From assembly GCF_900115205.1 (NCBI RefSeq), contig NZ_FOYQ01000002.1, positions 682,001 to 746,000 on the forward strand: a stretch of DNA of 64,000 nucleotides, read 5' to 3'. Shown piece after piece: positions 18,444 through 26,809 of this stretch (positions within the stretch are counted from its first letter, which is position 1; every line of letters begins with the position of its first letter). The stretch comes from Robiginitalea myxolifaciens. GTDB lineage: Bacteria; Bacteroidota; Bacteroidia; Flavobacteriales; Flavobacteriaceae. The translations under genes were made by a program, and so were the position numbers. Below the pieces are notes generated by a model. The model was not told the origin of the DNA. It searched no databases and was given only the letters and a program-made list of their open reading frames with translations.

Positions 18444-19376
18444 GTGCAATGGGAAACAGCAATTAAAGACTACTTGAACTACCTGAAACTGGAGAGGGGT
18501 TTGGCGGAAAACACCCTTTCGAACTATCGTCGGGATGTTCACAAACTGGCGCAGTTCCTCCGCATTGAAAAGGATGAATCCGAGGCGCGGAAATCGTATC
18601 TTGCCGGCCCCTTGCAAATAGATCGGATTCAGATTGAAGCATTTAACCATAGTCTCGCAGAAACCTTGCATCCCCGCTCGCAGGCCAGGATCCTCTCAGC
18701 GCTTAGAGGTTTTTTTGATTACCTGCTTTTTGAGGGATACCGACAGGACAATCCCATGGAATTGATTGCCTCGCCCAAGATTGGGCGTAAACTACCCGAC
18801 ACCCTTTCAGTGGCTGAAATCGACCAGCTCCTTCGGGCTATTGACCGTTCTACGCCAGAAGGGGAACGCAACAGGGCTATGCTCGAAACCTTATATGGGT
18901 GTGGTCTCAGGGTATCTGAATTGTTGGAATTGCGTTTGAGCGACCTGTATTTTGATGAAGGGTTCCTGAAAGTCACCGGGAAGGGAAACAAGCAGCGTTT
19001 TGTGCCGGTTGGAAGCCACAATCAACAGTGCATTGAGCTCTATCGAAGGGAAGTTCGCCCGCATTTCAAACCAGTTAAAGCTTTTAGTGATCATCTTTTC
19101 CTGAATCGCAGGGGCAAAAGTCTGAGTCGGGCCATGGTTTTCGAAGTAGTTAAAAGGCTTCGGGAAAAAGCCGGAATCCGAAAGAAAGTCAGCCCCCATA
19201 CATTCCGCCACTCCTTTGCAACCCACTTGCTTGAGAATGGAGCTGATATACGTGCAATCCAGCAAATGCTGGGACATGAGAGCATCACTACCACTGAAAT
19301 ATACATGCACGTAGATCGCAGCCATCTTTCCGATATACTTCAGCGCTTTCACCCTAGAAAAGGGTTTGATTCGTAA
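18444..19376 (+). CDS. xerD: Site-specific tyrosine recombinase XerD
   Basis: 310 residues with a GTG start (MQWETAIKDYLNYLKLERGL). N-terminal SAM-like DNA-binding domain (about 1-95) and catalytic domain with the full residue set: Arg156 (GLRVSE), Lys180 (VTGKGNKQR), His252 and Arg255 (PHTFRHSFATH), His278 (LGHES), nucleophile Tyr287 (TEIYMHV). It resolves chromosome dimers at dif together with XerC. Length and lack of integrase-like arms argue against a mobile-element integrase; no attachment site or cargo is nearby. A TATCTTTA near-consensus -7 element lies at 18432-18439, 4 bases before the GTG. Confidence 0.93.
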   Translation: MQWETAIKDYLNYLKLERGLAENTLSNYRRDVHKLAQFLRIEKDESEARKSYLAGPLQIDRIQIEAFNHSLAETLHPRSQARILSALRGFFDYLLFEGYRQDNPMELIASPKIGRKLPDTLSVAEIDQLLRAIDRSTPEGERNRAMLETLYGCGLRVSELLELRLSDLYFDEGFLKVTGKGNKQRFVPVGSHNQQCIELYRREVRPHFKPVKAFSDHLFLNRRGKSLSRAMVFEVVKRLREKAGIRKKVSPHTFRHSFATHLLENGADIRAIQQMLGHESITTTEIYMHVDRSHLSDILQRFHPRKGFDS

Positions 19377-19393
19377 AACGCTTTGTATATTCG
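19365..19393 (+). promoter_or_regulatory. Candidate promoter for the exported M20 amidohydrolase
   Basis: TTTG (19365-19368) and TATATTCG (19386-19393, 7 of 8 to TAnnTTTG) are separated by 17 bases, close to Bacteroidetes -33/-7 spacing. The -33 box lies in the last codons of xerD. Confidence 0.45.
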
Positions 19394-19434
19394 GGGAAGT
19401 CATTATTTAAGTATTACCAACCCGATATAACATC

Positions 19435-20847
19435 ATGAAAAACGTAATTCTGACCACCGCATTACTCATTGCTACAGCCTCTTTTGCTCAAAAGGACGCC
19501 TTGAATCGACTCAACGAAAAGGCTGCGGACTACGAACAAATAGCTTTGCAAATTTGGGACTGGGCCGAAATGGGCTATCAGGAAAAGCAGAGTTCCGCAC
19601 TCTTGCAGGAAACACTGGAAGCAGAAGGATTTACCATAACCCGGGGGGTAGCGGGCATCCCTACTGCTTTTGTCGCCGAATACGGTAGCGGCGGTCCGAT
19701 CATCGGAATCCTGGGCGAATACGATGCCCTGCCCGGTTTGTCGCAGCAAGCGACCGCCGCCAAAGCGAGCGCCGGCGGCAAGGCCGGACATGCCTGTGGC
19801 CACCATTTATTTGGCACCGCATCCACAGCAGCAGCTATCGCTGTGAAGGATTGGCTCAAAACCAGCGGGAAAGAAGGAACCATTCGCTTCTACGGCTGCC
19901 CGGCAGAAGAAGGGGGATCCGGAAAAGTCTATATGACCCGGGCCGGACTTTTTAACGACCTGGATATTGCACTCCACTGGCATCCCGGGGATCGCAACAG
20001 CGCCGGGGCCGGAGCAGCATTGGCCAATAAATCTGCAAAATTCAGATTTTACGGCGTAAGCGCCCATGCCGCAGGTGCGCCTGAGCGCGGACGTTCTGCC
20101 CTCGATGGTGTCGAAGCGATGAACGCCATGGTCAATATGATGCGTGAGCATATCCCGGAACGCGCCCGTATCCACTATGTAATCACGGACGGTGGGAAAG
20201 CCCCCAATGTTGTACCGGACTATGCCGAAGTTTACTACTATTCGCGCCATAGCTCTCGCGATGTGGTAATCGATATTTTTGACCGGATTGTCAAGGCCGC
20301 TGAAGGAGCAGCCCTCGGAACAGGCACGACCATGGACTATGAAATGATAGGCGGTACGCACGAACTGCTGCCGAATTTAACGCTGCAGGAAGTAATGCAG
20401 GATAAACTCCTTACGCATGCCGGAGTAACCTATTCCGATTCTGAAATGGCTTTTGCTCAGGAGATCGCGACCAGCCTCGGACTGGACGGGGTGAACATGG
20501 AGTTAGCTTCAGGGGTACAACCCTTTACTACAGAAGGAAGAGCTTATGGCTCCACGGATGTAGGCGATGTGAGCTTTGCCGTACCAACAGGAGGGCTGCG
20601 GATCGCCACCTGGGTGCCGGGAACCCCTGCCCACAGTTGGCAGGCTGTTGCGGCCGGCGGTACAGGAATCGGGACCAAGGGAATGATGGTCGCTGCCAAT
20701 ACCCTCGCGGCAACCGCCATTGACCTTATGCAAAACCCCAAAACAATCGCCAAAGCCCGGGAAGAGTTCGAACAACGAAGGGGTGCCGATTTTAAATACA
20801 TCCCGCTCCTGGGAGATCGGGAACCCGCTCTGAACTACCGGAATTAG
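19435..20847 (+). CDS. Exported M20-family amidohydrolase (AbgB-like)
   Basis: 470 residues with a signal peptide (MKNVILTTALLIATASFAQ). Metal-site motifs of the M20 family are visible: GEYDALPG, HACGHHLFGTAS and PAEEGGSGK, with the dimerisation domain around 200-320. The sequence resembles p-aminobenzoyl-glutamate hydrolase subunit B and related aminoacylases. Because of the signal peptide it should act in the periplasm on an acylated amino acid or peptide; the substrate is not determinable here. It is probably monocistronic. Confidence 0.88.
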   Translation: MKNVILTTALLIATASFAQKDALNRLNEKAADYEQIALQIWDWAEMGYQEKQSSALLQETLEAEGFTITRGVAGIPTAFVAEYGSGGPIIGILGEYDALPGLSQQATAAKASAGGKAGHACGHHLFGTASTAAAIAVKDWLKTSGKEGTIRFYGCPAEEGGSGKVYMTRAGLFNDLDIALHWHPGDRNSAGAGAALANKSAKFRFYGVSAHAAGAPERGRSALDGVEAMNAMVNMMREHIPERARIHYVITDGGKAPNVVPDYAEVYYYSRHSSRDVVIDIFDRIVKAAEGAALGTGTTMDYEMIGGTHELLPNLTLQEVMQDKLLTHAGVTYSDSEMAFAQEIATSLGLDGVNMELASGVQPFTTEGRAYGSTDVGDVSFAVPTGGLRIATWVPGTPAHSWQAVAAGGTGIGTKGMMVAANTLAATAIDLMQNPKTIAKAREEFEQRRGADFKYIPLLGDREPALNYRN

Positions 20848-20897
20848 GAGCGCTACCGGAAATCGATCCGTTTATCCAGTTTTAATCCTCCCCGGAG

Positions 20898-20923
20898 TGT
20901 AACGTTCCGAGGGTTAACGCTAC
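20898..20923 (+). promoter_or_regulatory. Candidate ECF-type promoter before the sigma gene
   Basis: TGTAACGTT (20898-20906), with the AAC core expected of ECF -35 boxes, is followed 11 bases later by CGCTAC (20918-20923). The layout suggests autoregulation of the sigma gene that starts at 20973. The call is by resemblance only. Confidence 0.3.
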
Positions 20924-20972
20924 TTATTAGCCAGAAACTAAGCCCTAACCACTAACAACTCACGCCAACCAC

Positions 20973-21467
20973 GTGACCCAGGAACTCGAACATCAGTTTG
21001 TTACGGAGCTGGAACAAAACCAGAATATTGTGCACAAGGTTTGCAGCTTGTACACCAATAACAGGGATGCGCATAACGATCTCTTTCAGGAAATCACCAT
21101 CCAACTCTGGAAAGCATATCCCAAATTCCGTGGCGATTCCAAATTCAGTACCTGGATGTACAGAGTAGCGCTGAATACCGCTATTACGCTGTACAGAAAG
21201 TCAAAAAAGCAACCGAAAACACAAGACTTTGATTCCGTGGTTTATCGTATTCAAAGTGAAGAATACGATCCCACCGAGCAACAACAAATCAACCTCATGT
21301 ACGCGGCCGTAAAACAGCTGGGCGATATTGATAAAGCCCTGGTATTCCTGTACCTGGAGGATAAAAATTATAAAGAAATCGCAGAGACCTTAGGGATAAG
21401 CGAAGTCAATGCGCGGGTCAAAATGAACCGCATAAAGACCAAACTCAAGGCGATTCTCAATCCATGA
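20973..21467 (+). CDS. ECF-type RNA polymerase sigma factor
   Basis: 164 residues, GTG start. Region 2 is visible in DLFQEITIQLWKAYPKFRG followed by STWMYRVALNTAI (about 36-75). Region 4 is FLYLEDKNYKEIAETLGIS with the helix-turn-helix and EVNARVKMNRIKTKL at the C-terminus. The following gene starts 4 bases later and encodes a membrane protein, the usual position of the cognate anti-sigma factor. The inducing signal is not evident. Confidence 0.92.
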   Translation: MTQELEHQFVTELEQNQNIVHKVCSLYTNNRDAHNDLFQEITIQLWKAYPKFRGDSKFSTWMYRVALNTAITLYRKSKKQPKTQDFDSVVYRIQSEEYDPTEQQQINLMYAAVKQLGDIDKALVFLYLEDKNYKEIAETLGISEVNARVKMNRIKTKLKAILNP

Positions 21468-21471
21468 GACC

Positions 21472-22122
21472 ATGATAGACGAATTGGATTTACTTAAAAA
21501 AGATTGGCAGAAGCGCGATTCGGAAATGCCAAAGCTTTCCTATGACCAGATTCACCGGATGATTTGGAAAAAATCCTCCTCAGTGGTGCGCTGGATTTTT
21601 TACATCAGCATCATTGAGTTTATTGTTCCTCACCTGCTCTACCTCCTGCCTTCGTTCCGGGATGGCATGAATACGGATATTTCCGGAGCATTGGGCATTC
21701 AGCCCATTCTTATTGGGCTTAGCGTAATCCAATACGGTGTCGCCATATATTTTATCGTACAATTCTACAGGCGTTACAAGGAGATCTCCGTGCTCGACAA
21801 TGCGAGTAACTTAATGGACAAAATCATGCGCACCCGGAAAACGGTAAAACACTATGTGCTGTTCTGCCTGGGGATGATCCTCATCTTCTTTATGATTTTT
21901 ATTCTGGGGCTTTACTTCAGCGATAACCTGGTAGAAAGCCTGCAACTGGGCAAAGAACCGGATATGGATCCGGCCCGATTCAAATGGATGGTGATCGGAA
22001 TAATGTCGGTAGCAGCTATTGTATTTACCGTAGTTATGGGAGGAATATATTTCCTGCTTTATGGACTGCTTACACGAAGGTTACTCTTCAACTACAAGGA
22101 CCTGAAGCGGATGGAAGGCTAA
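21472..22122 (+). CDS. Four-helix membrane protein, putative partner of the sigma factor
   Basis: 216 residues. A charged N-terminal segment (MIDELDLLKKDWQKRDSEMP) precedes about four hydrophobic stretches (38-60, 80-100, 125-150, 170-198). The N-terminal LKKDWQK motif is common in Flavobacterial membrane proteins encoded next to ECF sigma genes. It starts 4 bases after the sigma gene, so cotranscription and a regulatory interaction are likely but unproven. No enzymatic motif is seen. Its stop interlocks with that of the convergent acyltransferase gene in CTAA (22119-22122). Confidence 0.75.
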   Translation: MIDELDLLKKDWQKRDSEMPKLSYDQIHRMIWKKSSSVVRWIFYISIIEFIVPHLLYLLPSFRDGMNTDISGALGIQPILIGLSVIQYGVAIYFIVQFYRRYKEISVLDNASNLMDKIMRTRKTVKHYVLFCLGMILIFFMIFILGLYFSDNLVESLQLGKEPDMDPARFKWMVIGIMSVAAIVFTVVMGGIYFLLYGLLTRRLLFNYKDLKRMEG

Positions 22123-22931
22123 GTCTTATTCGGCCGCCACTGCCGTTGCTTATTCGATTGTTCGTAAGCCATTAATTCGGTCTCTGGAATCACTTTCAGG
22201 AATGATGGGTGCTGCTCGATAGCGTATTCGAGTTTCTCGATTATCGCTTCCACGCTTTCGTTATCATAGTCAATCTCCAGGGGTTTCTTAACCACCATAG
22301 ACTGCAGTATCCCCTTTTTCTTGATAAATAAGCCTTTCTTGTCGAAGGATCGGCGGAATCCGTCGATGACAACGGGAACTACCACCGGCTTGAATTTTTT
22401 GATGATATGCGCAGTCCCCTTTCGCAATGGTTTCCATGGAGTTGTTGTTCCCTGGGGGAAAGTTATTACCCATCCATCATCCAGGGCAGTACCGATATTG
22501 GTGATATCGCTCATCTTAACCTGGCGTTGCACATCCTGTCCGTCGGCGCGCCAGGTACGCTGAATGCTGATGGAACCGGCATAGGCCAGGATTTTTGTGA
22601 GCAGGCTTTTCCCCATGGTCTCACTGGCAGCCACATAGTAGATATTGAGCTTGGGATTCCACAAATACCCCACATTCTTAATAGAATCTTCCCGCCCGGA
22701 GAGGCTGGCATTAAACACGTGGAACATGGCCACTACATCCGCGAAATACGTCTGGTGATTGCTGACAAAGAGGACATTTTTATCTGGCAGGGATCGGATT
22801 ATTTCCGAACCCTCAATCTCCAGCCTGTTAAAACCTTTGTAACGCTGATGGGTCAATAATCCCATAATGCGGATCAACCATTTCTTTAAAAACAGGATAT
22901 GTCCGAAAGGATTCTTCTTGAAAAGAGCCAT
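22119..22931 (-). CDS. Lysophospholipid acyltransferase (PlsC-like)
   Basis: 270 residues. The acyltransferase block I is SNHQTYFADV (His59, Asp65), block III is the FPQGTTTPWKPLRKGT stretch in place of the usual FPEGTRS, and VVVPVVIDGFRR supplies block IV. It should acylate 1-acyl-glycerol-3-phosphate or another lysolipid at the inner membrane. The Gln in place of Glu in block III is common in some Bacteroidetes homologues. The gene is followed by a sigma-operon gene on the other strand; no lipid-pathway neighbours are visible. Confidence 0.88.
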   Translation of the reverse strand: MALFKKNPFGHILFLKKWLIRIMGLLTHQRYKGFNRLEIEGSEIIRSLPDKNVLFVSNHQTYFADVVAMFHVFNASLSGREDSIKNVGYLWNPKLNIYYVAASETMGKSLLTKILAYAGSISIQRTWRADGQDVQRQVKMSDITNIGTALDDGWVITFPQGTTTPWKPLRKGTAHIIKKFKPVVVPVVIDGFRRSFDKKGLFIKKKGILQSMVVKKPLEIDYDNESVEAIIEKLEYAIEQHPSFLKVIPETELMAYEQSNKQRQWRPNKT

Positions 22932-23012
22932 AGGGGACTAAAGTACAAATTTCACTGAGTTTGATACAAGCCGGGGCCCGATTTACACTGCCCTGCGGGA
23001 TTTTCCGAGCCC

Positions 23013-23660
23013 CTAACCCGAGGTGGCTGTTCTCAGGAGGGATTTGAATTCGTTGAGAATCATTGCGGTAGCTCCCCAAACCATATGTCCATCGAACCGA
23101 AAAGCGGGCACCTCAATTTCCCGGGCATAGGAGGTGGTAAGACGTTCCGTGGAGGTGGAGGATTCATTGAGGAGTTGCGCCAGGGTTATTTCGATTATCC
23201 CGGCAACTTCTTCCTCCTGCAAGATGAATTGCGGGCGTGAGTTAGCAATACCCATATAGGGATTGACTACAAAATTACTGGGTGGAATATAAAGGGACGA
23301 CAGCGATCGCACCGGCTGCATTAACTCAAGGGGGACCCCGACTTCTTCTTCCGTTTCCCGCAGGGCGGTTTCCAACAAATCCCTGTCGTCGTCTTCGAAA
23401 CGCCCTCCGGGTAAGGCTATCTGCCCCGAATGCACCCCCGGATAAGAGGGTCTTTGGATCAATACCAGGGTAGCTTGCTTTGCTGTCCCCGGATAGCAAA
23501 GTGCCATAACCCCGGCCTGCCTTGCATCCTCAGGGATTTTGGTAAACCGCTGGAGTTCGCGCTGTCGCATTTCCGGCATCATCCCCTGATGCGCTTCCCG
23601 GCCGGGAAGTGGCAGATTTTTTATTTTTGACAGCAAATCTTCTAAATCCCCGTATTGCAT
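23013..23660 (-). CDS. NUDIX hydrolase, coenzyme A pyrophosphatase type
   Basis: 215 residues from the ATG at 23660 (MQYGDLEDLLSKIKN). The UPF0035 signature LIQRPSYPGVHSGQIALPGG is followed directly by the NUDIX box ending in ALRETEEEVGV, the arrangement specific to CoA pyrophosphatases. These cleave CoA or oxidised CoA to 4'-phosphopantetheine and 3',5'-ADP. The longer frame to 23873 would read through the signal peptide region of the divergent cyclophilin gene and is rejected. The start codon overlaps that of the divergent gene in CATG. Confidence 0.92.
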   Translation of the reverse strand: MQYGDLEDLLSKIKNLPLPGREAHQGMMPEMRQRELQRFTKIPEDARQAGVMALCYPGTAKQATLVLIQRPSYPGVHSGQIALPGGRFEDDDRDLLETALRETEEEVGVPLELMQPVRSLSSLYIPPSNFVVNPYMGIANSRPQFILQEEEVAGIIEITLAQLLNESSTSTERLTTSYAREIEVPAFRFDGHMVWGATAMILNEFKSLLRTATSG

Positions 23661-24399
23661 GATTAAAATCCGTTCTGCTTTATTTCTGTCATTTATCTTT
23701 TTTGCCAGCCTGGGTTGCGGTGAACAAAATAAAGAAAAAGAAAGCAATGAAGCCGTTGAGTCGTTAGCCCGGGATTCCGCAACTGCCATTGAGGATGGGC
23801 TGGAAGTTACCGCGGTGGAAAGTGATTCTACGGCCGAGGAGGAAGCCTTTGTCTTAAACGAAGATAATGCCATCGATTTCTTCTTCGATTACCAAAAGGA
23901 ATTAAAAGTCAATAAGGTGCGCATCAAAACCACCATGGGGGATTTTACCATTGAACTGTTCGATAATGTGCCTTATCACAAATCGAATTTTATATACCTC
24001 ACGCGCCAGGGCTATTTTGATAGCACCATGTTTCACCGCGTGGTTCGGAACTTTATCATTCAGGGCGGAAATGCCGATAACAAAGAAACAGCTCGAAAGC
24101 GTACCGAGATCGGGCGTTACCTGCTTCCACCCGACACCCGCAAAGGCCACCGACACCACCGCGGTACCGTGTCCATGCCTTCGAGTGAAATCGACAACCC
24201 GCACATGCTCGCTTCCCCCTATGAATTTTTCATAGTCGTTACAAATCCGGGGTCTTATCACCTGGACGGAGAATACACCGCCTTCGGACAGGTTGTATCA
24301 GGAATGGATGTGGTAGATGCCATTAACCAGGTGGAAACCGATTCCGGGGAATGGCCCATGCAAAATGTATATATCCTCAAGGCCGAGGTGCTGGAATAG
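23659..24399 (+). CDS. Cyclophilin-type peptidylprolyl isomerase, lipoprotein
   Basis: 246 residues. Signal MIKIRSALFLSFIFFASLGC has a lipobox Cys at 20. An acidic linker (about 25-75) precedes the cyclophilin domain with TTMGDFTIELFDNVPYHKSNF, MFHRVVRNFIIQGGN and TAFGQVVSGMDVVDAI. It should catalyse proline isomerisation on envelope proteins. It starts within the same CATG as the divergent CoA pyrophosphatase, so its promoter must lie inside that gene. The start is supported by the well-formed lipoprotein signal. Confidence 0.92.
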   Translation: MIKIRSALFLSFIFFASLGCGEQNKEKESNEAVESLARDSATAIEDGLEVTAVESDSTAEEEAFVLNEDNAIDFFFDYQKELKVNKVRIKTTMGDFTIELFDNVPYHKSNFIYLTRQGYFDSTMFHRVVRNFIIQGGNADNKETARKRTEIGRYLLPPDTRKGHRHHRGTVSMPSSEIDNPHMLASPYEFFIVVTNPGSYHLDGEYTAFGQVVSGMDVVDAINQVETDSGEWPMQNVYILKAEVLE

Positions 24400-24402
24400 G
24401 GA

Positions 24403-24431
24403 TTTGAAATACGACCCTTCGGCATTTCAAA
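24403..24431. terminator. Hairpin between convergent genes
   Basis: Perfect 8-bp stem TTTGAAAT / ATTTCAAA with a 13-base loop sits between the cyclophilin and TRIC gene ends. It has no T-run on the plus strand, so terminator function is uncertain. Confidence 0.35.
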
Positions 24432-24445
24432 CCGTATCCAGGGCT

Positions 24446-25069
24446 TTACTCCCTACCGCGATAGATATTCGGGAGGGCTATCCTGAACTTAACGGCAACC
24501 AGGCGAATAAGGACTACGGCTAAAATGCCCCCCAAATAGGTCCAGAATCCCGGCACCCCCAGAGCTTCCAACAAGAAGTATAACGCCCCTCCGGCGATAC
24601 AGGCGGTGGCATAGATTTCCTTGCGAAAAATAACCGGAATCTCATTGCACAGGGTATCGCGCAGCACCCCGCCGAAACTCGCCGTCATCGTACCCAAAAT
24701 AATGCAAATCCCTGGCGATAATCCAGCTGCCAATCCCCGCTCAATACCCACTATAGTATACAAGCCAATTCCAAGGGTGTCAAATAGGAAAAGCGAACGC
24801 CTCAGGGAAGCCAGCCGGCCTTGCAGCAAAATCGCGACCACAACCGTGATGATTATGGTAAGGAGGTATTCCGGTTGCAGCATCCAACTTACGGGTACCG
24901 TGCCGATCAATAAATCCCGGAGCGTTCCTCCTCCAATTGCGGTAACTGAGGCTATGATCAGGACGCCAAAAAGGTCCAGGCGTTTTTCCATAGCCACAAG
25001 TACCCCGGAAACCGCAAAAGCAACGGTACCGAGTATGTCGAGGACCAAAATAAAATTTTGCAGTTCCAT
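24446..25069 (-). CDS. Trimeric intracellular cation channel (TRIC/UPF0126) family protein
   Basis: 207 residues with about seven membrane helices arranged as two similar three-helix halves. Each half has the glycine-rich motif (AIGGGTLRDLLIGTVPV and SFGGVLRDTLCNEIPVIF). Bacterial TRIC members form homotrimeric channels permeable to monovalent cations such as K+ and Na+. The gene starts 2 bases after the RDD-family stop on the same strand, so the two are probably coexpressed. Glycine transport has been proposed for some UPF0126 proteins. Confidence 0.9.
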   Translation of the reverse strand: MELQNFILVLDILGTVAFAVSGVLVAMEKRLDLFGVLIIASVTAIGGGTLRDLLIGTVPVSWMLQPEYLLTIIITVVVAILLQGRLASLRRSLFLFDTLGIGLYTIVGIERGLAAGLSPGICIILGTMTASFGGVLRDTLCNEIPVIFRKEIYATACIAGGALYFLLEALGVPGFWTYLGGILAVVLIRLVAVKFRIALPNIYRGRE

Positions 25070-25071
25070 AC

Positions 25072-25794
25072 CTAACTTCCGGTATAGTAAGAGTAATCCT
25101 TTAAAACGGTGTCCAAATAGGGCTTGTCGTAAAGATCAGATTGGGATTCCAGTATGGTTTCGACCCGCTCGCGCAGGGCGCGTAGTGTTTTGTGATCATT
25201 GGTCCTTCGGGCTACATGGTAGGTTTCCTTAATCAGACGAACATCCCGGTCGGTTAAAATGGTAACATTCGTAAATACCGGAGTATAGTCTTCGGCTACC
25301 TCCTCCAGGATGGTGTGGCTTACCTTGACCTTCCGCTTGTTATTAACGACAACCGTCCCTGCCGCAGCATCTCCTACCCGTTGCAGCGTATCTGAAAAAA
25401 TGATGGCGAGCAGGCCTATGGCGCCAAAGAAAAGCCAGATATCGAGTATGCGCAGTAACCAGCGAACCAAATAATTGCTCCAGGTTACCGGGTCGCCATC
25501 ACGGCGAACCACCCGGATTTTCAGGATCATTTTACCAATAGTTTGCCCATTGAACAAGCTGTGCATCAGCAAACTGTAGCAGGCGGCCGGCAGAAATAAC
25601 AGCGAGGAAAAGCCCCATTGGGTCCATCCATCTTCCGAGATCCAACCCACCAATTTCGCCACCTGATCTATGAGCAGAGCGTATAGGAAAAGGATAAAAC
25701 CATCGATGAGAAAAGCCAGGATCCGTTCACCAATTCCGGCCAGGCTGTAATTGAGCAACACATTTTGGGTGGTGCGTATTTGAAGGTTTGGCAT
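25072..25794 (-). CDS. RDD family membrane protein
   Basis: 240 residues. The RDD domain is visible as GERILAFLIDGFI (first helix with Arg and Asp) and the conserved RVVRRDGDPVTWSNYLVRW loop, with about four helices between 20 and 135 and a cytosolic C-terminal tail. Function of the family is not settled. It lies only 37 bases from the divergent SpoIIM-like gene, which heads the MoxR/DUF58 cluster; RDD and SpoIIM genes are frequently paired in Bacteroidetes and Actinobacteria. The TRIC gene follows after 2 bases. Confidence 0.88.
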   Translation of the reverse strand: MPNLQIRTTQNVLLNYSLAGIGERILAFLIDGFILFLYALLIDQVAKLVGWISEDGWTQWGFSSLLFLPAACYSLLMHSLFNGQTIGKMILKIRVVRRDGDPVTWSNYLVRWLLRILDIWLFFGAIGLLAIIFSDTLQRVGDAAAGTVVVNNKRKVKVSHTILEEVAEDYTPVFTNVTILTDRDVRLIKETYHVARRTNDHKTLRALRERVETILESQSDLYDKPYLDTVLKDYSYYTGS

Positions 25795-25831
25795 TAAGTG
25801 CTATTTTTAGACGTATAAGCTAGAACTGCCT

Positions 25832-26809
25832 ATGCGCGAAGCCGCTTTTGTCAAGCAAAATAAGGAAAAATGGATCGCATTTGAAAAAGCGCTGGACCGT
25901 TCCGCCAGCCTTAGCTCGGACCAGCTTGCCGACAGCTATATTCAGCTTACCAACGACCTGGCCTACGCCCAAACCTATTACAGGGATAGCAAGACCCTGG
26001 AATACCTCAATTCCCTGGCTTCCCAGGCACACCAAAAGATATATCGGAACCGGAAAGAGCGAAAAAACCGCCTGCTCGGATTCTGGCTGGAGGAGTTTCC
26101 CCTTTTTTTCAGGCAATATCAGCCCACGCTGGGGGTAGCCTTCCTGATTTTTGCCGTGGCCATGGCAATCGGGTCGCTATCGGCATTAAATGATTCGAGT
26201 TTTGTACGCCTTATCCTGGGCGACTCCTATGTAAACACTACCCTTGAAAATATAGCCAACGGGGATCCCACGGCCATCTATAAGAGCGGTGGTAAACTGG
26301 GTACTTTTCTGGGGATAACCATCCATAACATTCGGGTAGCTATTATCGCTTATGCCCTTGGCGTAATTACCAGTTTGGGAACGGCTTACATCTTGTTTTC
26401 CAATGGGGTCATGGTTGGGGCTTTTATTACCTTTTTCTACTCCCAGGGGGTTTTCCTGGAAGCCAACAAGCAAATCTGGCTGCACGGTAGTTTCGAGATT
26501 TCCGTGATCATTGTCGCCGGTTGCGCAGGCTTGATAATGGGTAACAGCATCCTTTTCCCAGGGACGTATTCCAGGAGGATTAGCTTTATGCGGGGTGCAA
26601 AGGATGGGATGAAGGTACTAGTGAGTACGCTCCCATTTTTTGTGGTAGCCGGCTTCATTGAAGGATTCATTACCCGGTATTCCGAAATGCCCACAGCCCT
26701 CGCCTTATTGATCATTTTCCTTTGCTTCAGCATTGTTATTTTCTACTATATCATTTATCCCAGAATTCTCTACCGAATCCATGAAAGGAAATCCCTCCCA
26801 CCCCTTTAA
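25832..26809 (+). CDS. Stage II sporulation protein M-like membrane protein
   Basis: 325 residues. A cytosolic helical N-terminal domain (about 1-90, MREAAFVKQNKEKWIAFEKAL) is followed by five or six membrane helices. The pattern matches the SpoIIM/DUF95 family, which in non-sporulating bacteria is found beside RDD, MoxR and DUF58 genes. In Bacillus SpoIIM belongs to a peptidoglycan-remodelling complex, but that role should not be assumed here. It overlaps the next gene by 29 bases. A TATTTTTA near-consensus -7 element lies at 25802-25809 in the short divergent intergenic region. Confidence 0.85.
   Translation: MREAAFVKQNKEKWIAFEKALDRSASLSSDQLADSYIQLTNDLAYAQTYYRDSKTLEYLNSLASQAHQKIYRNRKERKNRLLGFWLEEFPLFFRQYQPTLGVAFLIFAVAMAIGSLSALNDSSFVRLILGDSYVNTTLENIANGDPTAIYKSGGKLGTFLGITIHNIRVAIIAYALGVITSLGTAYILFSNGVMVGAFITFFYSQGVFLEANKQIWLHGSFEISVIIVAGCAGLIMGNSILFPGTYSRRISFMRGAKDGMKVLVSTLPFFVVAGFIEGFITRYSEMPTALALLIIFLCFSIVIFYYIIYPRILYRIHERKSLPPL

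Noticed and set aside
18444-19376. Phage or integrative-element integrase
   Set aside because: Length, N-terminal domain and motif spacing fit chromosomal XerD, and no attachment site, tRNA or cargo genes are nearby.
23661-23873. N-terminal extension of the CoA pyrophosphatase frame
   Set aside because: It is antisense to the signal and linker of the cyclophilin lipoprotein and has Ser/Ala-rich low-complexity sequence not seen in the family.
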